Of a stretch of DNA of 64,000 bases, positions 34,391 to 43,591 are shown in pieces (within the stretch, counting starts at the first letter, position 1; the number at the start of each line of letters is the position of its first letter). The DNA is from Campylobacterales bacterium (GTDB lineage: Bacteria; Campylobacterota; Campylobacteria; Campylobacterales; Sulfurimonadaceae). A program made the position numbers and the translations under genes. The notes under the pieces were generated by a model. The model worked only from the letters and a program-made list of their open reading frames with translations. It had not been told where the DNA came from and searched no databases. The stretch is from positions 1-64,000 of the forward strand of contig JAFGUB010000010.1 of assembly GCA_016938735.1 (NCBI GenBank), given 5' to 3'.

Positions 34391-34959
34391 TGATGCACGC
34401 TTTACATGTAACAGTGATCGCCGCCTTGAGTGCGCTCTTCTTTGCGGGTTGCGGCGTGGGCAACGAAGTGGGTGACTCCAACGTTACCCTATCGGTGCGC
34501 GTCTCGGCGCTGCACTATCTCGGCGATAACAACGAAACCAACGAGACCCGCTTTAGTGTGGGTGCGGCGCAGGGGAGTTACAGCGGCGTTTATGGCGCAT
34601 GGGATTTTTACGACGCCAATATTACGGGTGAGCGTGTGATTACTAAGGCGATGTATATTGCTTCGGATGCGAACTGCTCGTTTGCCATCGAGGAGAATGC
34701 CACCGCCCCGACGCTCAAAGCCCCCGCCGACGGGCTAAGCCGTTATCCTTATCTCAACGTCAATCCCTTTACCACCTTGCTGGTGGATGAGAATGTTACG
34801 CTTGAAGAGCTCGCGCAGCGTTACCCCACGGCCGCCTCCATCGATGCGGAGTTTAACTTTGACGTCGTTTCGGCCCGTTTTCAAAAGGCATACATCGATT
34901 CGCCGTTGACGGATGAGATCTGCGACGCCCTAGGGCGCGTGATCACACTGCAACCCTAA
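34390..34959 (+). CDS. Hypothetical lipoprotein
   Basis: The 189-residue product has a lipoprotein signal ending in the lipobox F-A-G-C (Cys near 21). I do not recognise the mature domain; it is mixed alpha/beta with two further Cys (near 95 and 178) that could pair. The gene begins on the last base of the bamA stop and ends shortly before pepN, so it is probably co-expressed with both. It could be an outer-membrane accessory factor, but nothing in sequence proves that. The exact palindrome copy at 34402 lies in the signal-peptide codons (Leu-His-Val). Confidence 0.7.
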   Translation: MMHALHVTVIAALSALFFAGCGVGNEVGDSNVTLSVRVSALHYLGDNNETNETRFSVGAAQGSYSGVYGAWDFYDANITGERVITKAMYIASDANCSFAIEENATAPTLKAPADGLSRYPYLNVNPFTTLLVDENVTLEELAQRYPTAASIDAEFNFDVVSARFQKAYIDSPLTDEICDALGRVITLQP

Positions 34960-34968
34960 AGGAGCTTG

Positions 34969-37545
34969 ATGTCGCGCATCCACCGTCAAAGCGACTATCG
35001 GCCCTCTGCTTTTAGCGTTGCTTGGCTTGAGTTGGTTTTTGATCTGTATCCGACGCAGACACTGGTGCAAAACACTATGCGCATGGTTGCTGCCGAGGCG
35101 GGCGAAACACTGCGGCTGGATGGTGAGCATCTGGAGCTTTTAAGCCTTACATGTAACGACAAAACGGTGGTGTACCGCAGGGTCGAAGGGGGCTTGGAGA
35201 TCGACGATATGCCGCAAGAAGCGACGCTGGTCATCAAGACCCGCATCAACCCCGAGGCCAATACCCAGCTTGAAGGGCTCTACTACAGCAACGCCCTCTT
35301 TTGCACCCAAAACGAGCCGGAGGGCTTTCGCCGCATCACCTACTGCATCGACCGTCCCGACGTGATGACCTTGTTTAGCACCAAAATCATCGCGGACGCC
35401 GTAACCGCTCCTGTTTTGCTGGGCAACGGCAATCTGATCGAGCGAGGTGCGCTACCAGATGGCCGCCATTACGCGCTTTGGGACGATCCTTTTGCCAAGC
35501 CGACCTACCTTTTTGCGCTGGTGGCCGGAGATCTAGGCAGCATTCACGACACCTTTGTCACGATGAGCGGACGGGAGATCGCGCTGGGTATCTATTGCGA
35601 CAAAGGCAACGAAGAGCGCTGCGTGCACGCCATGCGCTCACTCAAAAAAGCGATGGCGTGGGATGAGCGGGTTTATGGACGCGAATATGATCTGGATATT
35701 TACAATATCGTTGCAGTCGAGAGCTTCAACATGGGGGCGATGGAGAATAAGGGGCTCAATATCTTCAACGCGGCCTATGTACTCGCCGATGAGGAGCGTG
35801 CTACGGATGCTAACTTTATGGGGATCGAGAGTGTCATTGCCCATGAATATTTTCATAACTGGACGGGCAACCGCATTACATGTAAGGATTGGTTTGAGCT
35901 GACGCTTAAAGAGGGGCTGACCGTTTTTCGGGATCAGTGCTTCAGCGCCGATATGAACGATGCGGATGTGCAGCGTATTGATGATGTGCGCGCGCTGCGT
36001 GAGCGGCAGTTCGTCGAGGACGCCTCAGGCATGGCCCACCCGATCAAACCGCAGGAGTATGAGGAGATCAACAACTTCTACACCGCCACCGTCTATGAAA
36101 AGGGCGCCGAGGTGATTCGGATGCTGCACACGATGTTGGGCGTGGAGCGCTGGCGCGCGGCGATGGATCTCTACTTTGCGACTTTTGACGGCCAGGCGGT
36201 GCGCACGCAGGATTTTTTGTGGGCGGTGAGCCAGGGCGGCGGTATCGACTTGACGCAGTTCGAGCGCTGGTATCATCAGATGCGCACCCCTGTGTTACAT
36301 GTAAGCACCCGTCATGTGGGGGAGACGCTTACCCTCACGTTGCGACAGGAGATTCCAAGCGACACCAAAGATCAGCCGCAGCTTCCCTACCATTTTCCAC
36401 TGCGTTTTGCCTTTTTTGATGCACAGGGCAGTAGGATAGAGCCTCAGCTCTTGGCGGAATCGGCACAAGATGATGTTGCGCGCGCTCTGTTACTTGTACG
36501 CCATGAAGAGGAGCAGTTTGTTTTTGAAGGGGTGAACGACGGCGTGCGTCTTTCGCTCAATCGCGGCTTTAGCGCACCGATCATTGTTTCGTATGACGCA
36601 GCGGATTATCCTTTTTTGATGCGTTATGAGACCGATGGGTTTGCGCGCTATGAGGCGTCGCAGCGGCTGGCGCAGCGCGTCTTGCTTGAAGATAGTACCT
36701 GTAGAGGCGATTATCTCGACGCCTTTGCTGCGGTGCTTGAGGATGAGCGCATCCCTTCGATGCTCAAGGCACAGCTGCTTTTGCTGCCTTCAGATGTCGC
36801 GCTCATACAAGCGCAAGAGGTGATCGATATCGAAGCGGTCGCATCGGCCAAAAAAGCGCTGGAAGCGGCCATTTTGGAGCGCTGCGAAGAGACGATGCGG
36901 CTGATGTACGAGCGTCTTAATGAGCCCAAAAACAGTGCCATCGACGCCACTTCCATGGGTAAACGAGCGCTTAAAAATCTGCTTTTGGGCTATCTGTGCG
37001 GCAGTGCGCATGAGGGGGCTTTGGCGCTGTGCAGCGTGCAGTGTGAAGAGAGTGTCAGCATGACCGATCGGATTGCGGCGCTGGCTCTGTTAGAGCAGCA
37101 CGCCCCCCAAATTGCCGAACCCTTTTTGAGTGAGTTTTATGAGACCTACCATGACGATATGCTGGTGATGAGCAAATATTTTGCACTGATCGCCTCAACC
37201 GACCGCGACGGGGTGCTGGGTCGCGTCATTGCTCTGCAAAGTGATCCGGTCTATGATATCAAAGTGCCCAATCTGGTGCGCGCACTTTTGGGAAGTTTTA
37301 GCCGCAATCTGCGCCGCTTTCATACGCAAGAGGGATATCAGTTCATCGCTGAGCGCATCAGTGCGCTTGATCCCATCAACCCGATGATCGCCGCAGGCCT
37401 TGCGGGTGCATTTAAGAGCTATGGGCGCATGGATGCGCGCAAGAGAGGGTGGATGCTGGAGTCGATCGAAGGGGTGTTGTATGCCCAAACACTTTCGGGC
37501 AACGTACGGGAGATTTTAGAAAAGACAGTGATGCGCCACGGATAA
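34969..37545 (+). CDS. pepN: Aminopeptidase N (M1 family)
   Basis: From ATG 34969 (AAAGGAG upstream; a TTG at 34966 is too close) the enzyme is 858 residues. It shows G-A-M-E-N at 256-260 and the zinc motif H-E-Y-F-H at 292-296 followed by N-W-T-G-N-R. Length and C-terminal helical domain fit the E. coli-type M1 aminopeptidase N, which removes N-terminal residues in the cytoplasm. Three exact palindrome copies lie in it (35147, 35876, 36295). The one at 35876 sits in the conserved stretch after the zinc site, reading I-T-C-K-D-W-F. A palindrome-pair hairpin follows the stop. Confidence 0.94.
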   Translation: MSRIHRQSDYRPSAFSVAWLELVFDLYPTQTLVQNTMRMVAAEAGETLRLDGEHLELLSLTCNDKTVVYRRVEGGLEIDDMPQEATLVIKTRINPEANTQLEGLYYSNALFCTQNEPEGFRRITYCIDRPDVMTLFSTKIIADAVTAPVLLGNGNLIERGALPDGRHYALWDDPFAKPTYLFALVAGDLGSIHDTFVTMSGREIALGIYCDKGNEERCVHAMRSLKKAMAWDERVYGREYDLDIYNIVAVESFNMGAMENKGLNIFNAAYVLADEERATDANFMGIESVIAHEYFHNWTGNRITCKDWFELTLKEGLTVFRDQCFSADMNDADVQRIDDVRALRERQFVEDASGMAHPIKPQEYEEINNFYTATVYEKGAEVIRMLHTMLGVERWRAAMDLYFATFDGQAVRTQDFLWAVSQGGGIDLTQFERWYHQMRTPVLHVSTRHVGETLTLTLRQEIPSDTKDQPQLPYHFPLRFAFFDAQGSRIEPQLLAESAQDDVARALLLVRHEEEQFVFEGVNDGVRLSLNRGFSAPIIVSYDAADYPFLMRYETDGFARYEASQRLAQRVLLEDSTCRGDYLDAFAAVLEDERIPSMLKAQLLLLPSDVALIQAQEVIDIEAVASAKKALEAAILERCEETMRLMYERLNEPKNSAIDATSMGKRALKNLLLGYLCGSAHEGALALCSVQCEESVSMTDRIAALALLEQHAPQIAEPFLSEFYETYHDDMLVMSKYFALIASTDRDGVLGRVIALQSDPVYDIKVPNLVRALLGSFSRNLRRFHTQEGYQFIAERISALDPINPMIAAGLAGAFKSYGRMDARKRGWMLESIEGVLYAQTLSGNVREILEKTVMRHG

Positions 37546-37568
37546 CATGTAAGCGAAGGCTTACATGT
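37545..37568. terminator. Palindrome-pair hairpin between pepN and the psrC-like gene
   Basis: ACATGTAAGC (37545-37554) and GCTTACATGT (37559-37568) form a perfect 10-bp stem around GAAG. The arms are two near copies of the repeated palindrome. The hairpin begins at the last base of the pepN stop and lies 5 nt from the stop of the convergent gene, so it suits a bidirectional terminator. Confidence 0.55.
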
Positions 37569-37573
37569 AGCGC

Positions 37574-38767
37574 TTAGTGGTGCGCGTCGGCGTCGAGATT
37601 AAAGAGTTTGCTGCCGATAAAGTAGAGCAAAATACAGAGTCCAAGGCCGCCGAGTGAAATCATAATCTCTGCAGCCGACGGAAAATAGTGAATCCACTCC
37701 GGTGCAAGCTGGTACTCCTTAATCTTGAGCATCTGCAGCGGTTTGAGCTGAGCATCGTGTACCAGGTTGTAGCGCATAAAAAAGATACCGATCATGCCGC
37801 TGAGTGAGATCCAGAAGATGGCTTTGAGATTCTCACCCATGTTGCGCAATATCACGACCATCGGCACGATCATCACCAGCACCACTTCGATCCAGAAGGT
37901 CCATGATCCCAGAATATGCAAGGCCACATCCGCGCGTCCCGGTAGTCCGTCGTAGATATCGGTGAGCATTTTCCATGAAACGAAAAAGATCAGGATGGAG
38001 ATCAGCAGCGCCTGAATTTTGGCCAAACCGGTTAAAAGTTTCTTGATCTCTTCGGTGAAGTTGAGTTTATAGCGAAAACCGAGAATAATGAAGGTGATAA
38101 AGATACCGGTAATAAATGCCGTCAGAATAAAGTAGGTGGGGTAGAAGACGCCGTTGGCAATCGGGCGGGCATTGAGAAAACCAAAGACGCCGCCGAGGTT
38201 TGAGTGCGCCAAAAGACCGAACATCAAACCGAAAAAGCCTACATAGCGTGCCATACGCATGTCGTTGCGCAGCAAGAAGACAAACTCAACCACCATGAAG
38301 GTTAGATAGATCCCATAGAGCGTACCCATCCACCAAATGGCCGAAGTGAGCCCGGGGCTTAGGACGTTGTAAATCACCATCGTGACAGGGTGGCCGATCT
38401 CAAAGGCGATGACGGCAAAACCTGAGATAATCGTCACGATGGAGCCGAAAATGGCACGTTTGGAGACAGCCATATAATCTTTAAACCCAAAGACATCTCC
38501 CAGCGAACCGACAATGCAGAGTCCGGTCGATGAGACAACGAAGAAGATATAGACGGCGATCAGCAGCCCCCATGGGTGCTGTCGGCTGACGCCGTAGGCG
38601 TGATGGCCATGTTCAAGGTAGATGGCGACGCCAAGCGCGAACATCACCAGAAATGAGAGTGTCATGAGTGCGATCAGAATATTGACCGGACTTTTTTCAA
38701 ACGCAAACAGATCGCGCAGAGATATTCTGTTGTAGGGAATAGTGGCGATAAATTCTTTGATACTCAT
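37574..38767 (-). CDS. psrC: NrfD/PsrC-family membrane quinone subunit
   Basis: This 397-residue protein is nearly all membrane helices (about nine to ten) and fits the NrfD/PsrC family, which exchanges electrons with menaquinone for periplasmic molybdoenzymes. Features include H-P-W-G-L near 64-68, I-G-H-P near 123-126 and A-H-S-N-L-G-G near 190-196. It is last in the A-B-C gene order typical of polysulfide or thiosulfate reductases (psrABC/phsABC). The ferredoxin gene ends 10 nt upstream. Direction (reduction or oxidation of sulfur compounds) cannot be told from sequence. Confidence 0.88.
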   Translation of the reverse strand: MSIKEFIATIPYNRISLRDLFAFEKSPVNILIALMTLSFLVMFALGVAIYLEHGHHAYGVSRQHPWGLLIAVYIFFVVSSTGLCIVGSLGDVFGFKDYMAVSKRAIFGSIVTIISGFAVIAFEIGHPVTMVIYNVLSPGLTSAIWWMGTLYGIYLTFMVVEFVFLLRNDMRMARYVGFFGLMFGLLAHSNLGGVFGFLNARPIANGVFYPTYFILTAFITGIFITFIILGFRYKLNFTEEIKKLLTGLAKIQALLISILIFFVSWKMLTDIYDGLPGRADVALHILGSWTFWIEVVLVMIVPMVVILRNMGENLKAIFWISLSGMIGIFFMRYNLVHDAQLKPLQMLKIKEYQLAPEWIHYFPSAAEIMISLGGLGLCILLYFIGSKLFNLDADAHH

Positions 38768-38777
38768 GCGGCGATCC

Positions 38778-39341
38778 TTATGTCAGGTAGAAGAGTTTTG
38801 GGTTGGTGCCGAGGTGCGGCTTGAGGGTGAAATATTCACGCACGCGAAGGACTTGAGAGATTTCGCTCTCAGGATCATCAAGATCACCGAAGATACGCAC
38901 TTTTGTAGGGCAGGTTGCTTGACAGGCGGTGGTGGTCTCTCCACGCACCAAGCGGGTGTCGCTGCAGAAATTGCATTTGTCTACGATGTGGGTGCGGTCA
39001 TCCACATAGCGGGCGTCGTAGGGGCAAGCGACCATGCAGTAGCTGCATAAGATGCACTTTTCCGAATCCACACGCACCACGCCGTTTTCATCATAGTAGG
39101 TGGCGTGTGTGGGACAGACCGATTCACACGGCGCCGTTTCGCACTGTTGGCATTGGCTGGGCATGAAGGTGTTGGAGGTGATATCCAAAAATGGGTATTC
39201 CCCTTTGATCTCCCCATGACCCACCCAAATGCGCTGTTTGTCAGCGCCCAGCAGGATGCCGTTTTCCTCTTTGCAAGCCACTTCGCAGGCTTTGCAGTCG
39301 ATGCAGTTTTTATAATCGAGTGCCATTGCATATCGTGCCAT
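38778..39341 (-). CDS. psrB: Four-cluster ferredoxin subunit (PsrB-like)
   Basis: The 187-residue protein has four [4Fe-4S] cysteine groups: C-I-D-C-K-A-C-E-V-A-C, C-Q-Q-C-E-T-A-P-C, C-I-L-C-S-Y-C-M-V-A-C-P, and a final C-N-F-C plus C-Q-A-T-C-P. This is the DmsB/PsrB electron-transfer subunit pattern. It passes electrons between the molybdenum subunit and the NrfD-type membrane subunit on the periplasmic face. It has no signal peptide, and is presumably exported with the Tat-targeted large subunit, whose stop lies 2 nt before its ATG. Confidence 0.92.
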   Translation of the reverse strand: MARYAMALDYKNCIDCKACEVACKEENGILLGADKQRIWVGHGEIKGEYPFLDITSNTFMPSQCQQCETAPCESVCPTHATYYDENGVVRVDSEKCILCSYCMVACPYDARYVDDRTHIVDKCNFCSDTRLVRGETTTACQATCPTKVRIFGDLDDPESEISQVLRVREYFTLKPHLGTNPKLFYLT

Positions 39342-39343
39342 CG

Positions 39344-41737
39344 TTATACCTTTTTGATTTCTACAAATGTTTCATGCATGGCGGCGGAGCCATAGACCGG
39401 TTCAACGTGATCTTCAATAATGGCATTGTCGTTGGCACCGTTTTGGTAAGACCAGGTGAGCGCCTCACTCTCTTCTCCGAATCCATGGATGAAAAAGAGC
39501 TGATCCGGCGCAATTTTTTCGGTGGGATAGGCTTTAATGTGTAGCGAACCCATGCTGCTGCTCACTTCGACGGTCTCGCCAAAGGCAATATCCATTTTTT
39601 GAGCGACACGTTTGTTGATCCACAGGAAATTCTCGATCATCAAATCGCGCAGTTTGGCATTGTTGCGCGTTGAACTTTGGGTAAATTGTGCGTGTCGGCC
39701 GGTGAGAAGAAGAAACTTGTTTTGGGGAATGATATATTCGTATTCCTGTCGCCATTTGGGCATCGGATCAATTCCTTTGGCGACTAGATTGTTTAAATTA
39801 CACTCAATTTTCCCTGAAGGCGTCAGCGGTTTGCCGTTGCCGATGCTGTAGTATCGCTTGTTCTCGGGGTAATACTCGAAATCATTGACGGAAATTTGTT
39901 TGAAATATTGTTCCATGTCCGGATAGTAGACCCCTTTGGTCCGTAGTGCTTCGGCGGCACCGGGATAAGCGGAGACTTCGTGCTCGTTGAGGTGCTCTTG
40001 ATGCTCACGAAATGGCTGATTGATATCGAACTGTTTGAAGACCTCTTCTTCGCCATATTCGGCGATTTCAGCTTGAACCGATTCATCATACTTTTTGGTG
40101 ATATCAAACATCGGACGTGAGAGCATACGGGTTAAGCTGCGCAAGATGTCCCGAACGGGTTTCGTTTCATACATCGGCTCGACGACTTTATTACGCTGTG
40201 CAATGGAGGGTTCTGCGCCGCCGAACGTTTTGACGGGATCGGTGCGCTCAAGATAGTGGCATTCGGGCAAAATAACGTCGGAATACATGACGGTATCGCT
40301 TGGCATGGTGTCGATGCAGACGATCAATTCCATTTTTTTAAACATCTCGATGGTTTTGGCGCTTCCTGGAGTGTTGATGATCGGATTGTGTTTATAGATA
40401 TACATGCCGCGCACGTTGTAGGGCATGTCATTGTCTAAAAACCGGTTACGCCATTGAATCCATGAACCGCCGCCCGTGACGATGGCGCAGTCATGGTAGC
40501 CCGTATGGCCGCGGTCGTGATTACGCGGTTTTCCGAGCGCGCGCCCTTGCGCGCGCTCATAGAGCGGCGCGAGGGTCTCATGGCCCTTGAGAGTGAATTG
40601 TTTACCGAAAATCAGGCCGCCTTTGGTATCAATCCCCCCACCAAGTGCCTGAAAAATCGCCATGGCACGACGCAGCTGAAAGTCATTTTTTGCAAAGGTA
40701 GAGCGTCTTCCCGGGTAGTAGACCGCGCGCGGCGCGTGGGCCATAAAATCACGTGCGACTTGGTAGATATGCTTGGCATCGATACCGGTGATCGTTTGTG
40801 CCCACTCGGGGGTGTACTGGTTCTCGACAATGTTCTGTCGGTAGAGTTCAAAGTCGTTGAAATAGGCTTCGACATAGCTTTTGTTGTAGAGCTCTTCCGT
40901 CAGTACGACATAGGTCAGCGCCAACACGAATGCCAAGTCTGTGCCCGGTTTAATCGGGAGCCAAAGGTCGGCTTTTGCGGCGGTGTTGGTGAAGCGAGGG
41001 TCAATGCAGACGAGTTTGGCGCCCCTATTTTTGGTCCGCTTGAAGAGATCCATCGTATCTGGAGTGACAATCGCTTCTGCGCGGTTCGCACCGGCCATAA
41101 TCACATAATCTGCGTTTTCAAGATCTGCTTCGGGATATTTTCCGATCGTTACGCCATAGGCCGATGCAACGGTTTGTAAGCAGATTGAGGAGTGATTGAG
41201 CCAGTTTGCTGAGCCAAAGGCCTCATAGAACGATTTGAAGGTGTGCTCCGCCATGCCCTCACCTGCGCAAAATAGAAATGAAGAGCGGTTGTCCTGCTCT
41301 TCATCAAGTATCTTGAGCGTCTTTTGCATGATGTAGTTATAGGCCTCATCCCAAGTGACACGTTGGAATTTTCCTTCGCCACGTTCGCCGATACGAATCA
41401 TTGGATATTTCAGTCGATCAGGATCGTAGAGAGCCGATATAGCGGCATTGCCCCGAGGGCAAAGCATGTTTTTAGATTTTGGAAAAAGCGGATTGGGGTC
41501 AAGTTTGGTGACGACTCCGTTTTCAACGCGTGCGAGTGCGGCACATTTGTTGACACACATTTCACATAAAGTGGGGATCTCTTGCGCTTCACCGGTGCCG
41601 GTTTTACTAAAAAGCGCAGGTTTGGCCTGGGGCGGTTCGTTTGAGAAGAGATTCGGCACAGTTACGGCACTGCCGCCAAATACCGTCATGGCAACGCTAC
41701 CCTGAAGAAACTTACGTCGGGATATTTCAACTTTCAT
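39344..41737 (-). CDS. psrA: Molybdopterin oxidoreductase, PsrA/PhsA-like catalytic subunit
   Basis: The 797-residue enzyme begins with a Tat signal (S-R-R-K-F-L-Q at 6-12). It binds one [4Fe-4S] through C-x-x-C-x-x-x-C (C58, C61, C65) and C93. A Cys in H-S-S-I-C near residue 182 is the expected molybdenum ligand, as in PsrA/PhsA. Later motifs such as R-R-S-T-F and C-I-D-T-M-P-S-D-T fit the DMSO-reductase family. Likely substrates are polysulfide, thiosulfate or a related sulfur compound, but tetrathionate or arsenate cannot be excluded. AAAGGA lies before the ATG, and the leader contains a perfect inverted repeat (41764-41785). Confidence 0.88.
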   Translation of the reverse strand: MKVEISRRKFLQGSVAMTVFGGSAVTVPNLFSNEPPQAKPALFSKTGTGEAQEIPTLCEMCVNKCAALARVENGVVTKLDPNPLFPKSKNMLCPRGNAAISALYDPDRLKYPMIRIGERGEGKFQRVTWDEAYNYIMQKTLKILDEEQDNRSSFLFCAGEGMAEHTFKSFYEAFGSANWLNHSSICLQTVASAYGVTIGKYPEADLENADYVIMAGANRAEAIVTPDTMDLFKRTKNRGAKLVCIDPRFTNTAAKADLWLPIKPGTDLAFVLALTYVVLTEELYNKSYVEAYFNDFELYRQNIVENQYTPEWAQTITGIDAKHIYQVARDFMAHAPRAVYYPGRRSTFAKNDFQLRRAMAIFQALGGGIDTKGGLIFGKQFTLKGHETLAPLYERAQGRALGKPRNHDRGHTGYHDCAIVTGGGSWIQWRNRFLDNDMPYNVRGMYIYKHNPIINTPGSAKTIEMFKKMELIVCIDTMPSDTVMYSDVILPECHYLERTDPVKTFGGAEPSIAQRNKVVEPMYETKPVRDILRSLTRMLSRPMFDITKKYDESVQAEIAEYGEEEVFKQFDINQPFREHQEHLNEHEVSAYPGAAEALRTKGVYYPDMEQYFKQISVNDFEYYPENKRYYSIGNGKPLTPSGKIECNLNNLVAKGIDPMPKWRQEYEYIIPQNKFLLLTGRHAQFTQSSTRNNAKLRDLMIENFLWINKRVAQKMDIAFGETVEVSSSMGSLHIKAYPTEKIAPDQLFFIHGFGEESEALTWSYQNGANDNAIIEDHVEPVYGSAAMHETFVEIKKV

Positions 41738-41763
41738 AACAAAGAATCCTTTAAAACTGAAAT

Positions 41764-41785
41764 ATTGCTTAATAAATTAAGCAAT
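41764..41785. promoter_or_regulatory. Perfect 10-bp inverted repeat in the psrA leader
   Basis: ATTGCTTAAT (41764-41773) and ATTAAGCAAT (41776-41785) flank AA. It lies 26 nt upstream of the psrA ATG and about 22 nt downstream of the predicted -10 box (41807-41812), so it could be an operator or an RNA stem-loop. It does not match FNR/CRP or the Campylobacter NssR half-sites as I know them. Confidence 0.5.
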
Positions 41786-41806
41786 AAATCCATTTAAATT
41801 TGGCAC

Positions 41807-41812
41807 ATTATA
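41807..41812 (-). promoter_or_regulatory. -10 box of psrABC
   Basis: Perfect TATAAT on the minus strand about 70 nt before the psrA start, with no good -35 hexamer, suggesting an activated or Campylobacterota-type promoter. It separates psrABC from the upstream cytochrome b gene. Confidence 0.5.
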
Positions 41813-41872
41813 CAGACTGAATCTTATAGTAGATATAAAGTGGAATTATTTAGAGTGTTCTATGAGAAGAGA

Positions 41873-43006
41873 TTACTCTTTAGGTATGACAATTTTGGTG
41901 TCATCGAGGACGCCAAATTCGAAATCGATGTGGCATGCCGCGCAATTGGCCCGGCTTTTGATCGAGGGGCGCTTGTAGACCGAGGGGTCGATCTGGGCAT
42001 GGGTCTCGCGCCAGTAGAGCACTTTGGAGCTTGAAATCGGCGCTGCATCGCCTATCGACGCCAGCATTTTCACGGCTGCTTCACGGGTTGAGTGTTCTGC
42101 ACTGTGTTCGAAAAGGTATTGTTGGATTGATGCGCGTGCCGGAATAGAGATGTTCTGTTCGGTTATACGTTCATTGAAGTGCTCATGAAGGTCATTCATC
42201 AAGCGCTCCCACGATTTTTGTGGAAAAAGATAGGCGGGGTAGGGTTTGTGGCATGTGCCGCAATCTGTTGCATAGACCCTATGAACCTCTTCAAGCGAAA
42301 CGGGTGGGAATTTGCTACGGGTGATGAGATTGTCGTAGGTGCTGACGATGTAATAAAACGCTATTACTGAGAGGATAATAAACAGATACGAAGCGATACG
42401 CCCATACATTGAGATATCGGTATCAGGCCCCTCGCTTTTTTTATAGCCTGTGATCATCGCAAAAAGCATATTGGTCTTATGATAGAACTGTTCGATCAAC
42501 ACACCCGTGATGTGAATCAGGGCCCACACACCCAAGAGGTAAGAGATGTAGCGATGGATGAGATCAAATTCGCTCATATACATGTAATAACGATCGTTGA
42601 GAAAAGCGAAGAGACCTTTCCCTTCTTGGATCCCATAAAGTAGTAAACCGCTCGTGACGATGATCGATCCAAGGCTTAAGACGAGGATCGTATACCAGCT
42701 TGAAGCGGGGTTGTGTCCCGGAGGAATTTTCCGCCAACGATCGATGATCTTTTCGCGAAAATACCACACCAACTCATCAAACGATAATTTGAAGGTGTTG
42801 AATGTGGCGTAGCGGGGCCCGACGAAGCCCCATAAGATCCGATATCCAAGCATCACACCGAAAATCCATCCCAAGGCGACATGAATATCCAGATAAGGTT
42901 CATAAAAAGAGGTGTAAAAAGCACCCATAAACGATACGGCGATAATCCAGTGGATGATTCTCGTGGAGAGAGGCCAGACAAAGACAAGTCCTTTTTTGAT
43001 GTTCAC
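41873..43006 (-). CDS. Cytochrome b561-type / dihaem cytochrome c fusion
   Basis: The 377-residue protein joins an N-terminal four-helix cytochrome b domain (about 1-225) to a C-terminal periplasmic region. The b domain has haem-ligand candidates in R-I-I-H-W near 15-19, L-I-H-R-Y and L-I-H-I-T, like Ni-Fe-hydrogenase cytochrome b. The periplasmic region has two c-type haem sites, C-G-T-C-H near 258-262 and C-A-A-C-H near 355-359. It should move electrons between the quinone pool and periplasmic cytochromes. It lies between psrABC and the flavoprotein/cytochrome pair, all on the minus strand. A near palindrome copy (43028-43037) lies before the start. Confidence 0.82.
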   Translation of the reverse strand: MNIKKGLVFVWPLSTRIIHWIIAVSFMGAFYTSFYEPYLDIHVALGWIFGVMLGYRILWGFVGPRYATFNTFKLSFDELVWYFREKIIDRWRKIPPGHNPASSWYTILVLSLGSIIVTSGLLLYGIQEGKGLFAFLNDRYYMYMSEFDLIHRYISYLLGVWALIHITGVLIEQFYHKTNMLFAMITGYKKSEGPDTDISMYGRIASYLFIILSVIAFYYIVSTYDNLITRSKFPPVSLEEVHRVYATDCGTCHKPYPAYLFPQKSWERLMNDLHEHFNERITEQNISIPARASIQQYLFEHSAEHSTREAAVKMLASIGDAAPISSSKVLYWRETHAQIDPSVYKRPSIKSRANCAACHIDFEFGVLDDTKIVIPKE

Positions 43007-43127
43007 AAGAGAAGTCCAATCGTGGGATGTACATGTATCTTTATTCGACGCAAGAGTATAACTGTAACTCAGCTAAAAAAGATCAGGTAATGAATTTGAT
43101 AAGTTTAGCGAAAAGTTAATGATAGTT

Positions 43128-43151
43128 TGCCATCTCGGTATAGAGATGGCA
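43128..43151. terminator. Stem-loop after the cytochrome c gene
   Basis: TGCCATCTC (43128-43136) and GAGATGGCA (43143-43151) form a perfect 9-bp stem with loop GGTATA, 8 nt downstream of the lipoprotein cytochrome stop on the minus strand. No T run follows, so partial termination or mRNA-end protection is as likely as full termination. Confidence 0.5.
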
Positions 43152-43159
43152 GAGGGAGA

Positions 43160-43561
43160 TTATTTGTTGATGTTGAAGGTGTTGTAGATATACTCGGCCA
43201 TGCTGTCGGTATCGTAGTCCATACCTTTTTTCTTGATGGCTTTGTAGTTGTGTTCCATAATTTCGTGATCGGTTCCGGAAGATTGGTTGAGTCCGCCGTT
43301 TTTGATATCGGTAATGGCCAATTTGAGTTCGTAGATCTCTTGTTTGTTGAGTGCAGGACCTTTGGGTTTACCGTTCTTGTCGAGTTCCGCAACGCCTTCG
43401 CCCTGTTTACCGTGACAATTGACGCACATGTTTTCATAAACTTGGGCGTTGTTGTATTTGTAGGTGGTTGCTTCCTCTTTCTTGGTCTGCGAGCTGTCTG
43501 AGCAGGCGTTGAACATCAAAAGTGCAGTAGCGGCCAAAAGTGAAATACTTAGTTTAATCAT
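43160..43561 (-). CDS. Monohaem cytochrome c lipoprotein
   Basis: The 133-residue product has a lipoprotein signal with F-N-A-C (Cys near 20), a Ser/Lys linker and one class I cytochrome c domain with C-V-N-C-H near 46-50 and methionines near the C-terminal half as possible sixth ligands. It is anchored in a periplasm-facing membrane. AAGGAG precedes the ATG. It follows the flavoprotein gene by 30 nt, so it is the probable electron acceptor, as FccA is for FccB, although FccA proteins are usually soluble. Confidence 0.85.
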   Translation of the reverse strand: MIKLSISLLAATALLMFNACSDSSQTKKEEATTYKYNNAQVYENMCVNCHGKQGEGVAELDKNGKPKGPALNKQEIYELKLAITDIKNGGLNQSSGTDHEIMEHNYKAIKKKGMDYDTDSMAEYIYNTFNINK

Positions 43562-43591
43562 TTTATTCTCCTTGAATGTGGGTCGTAGGCA

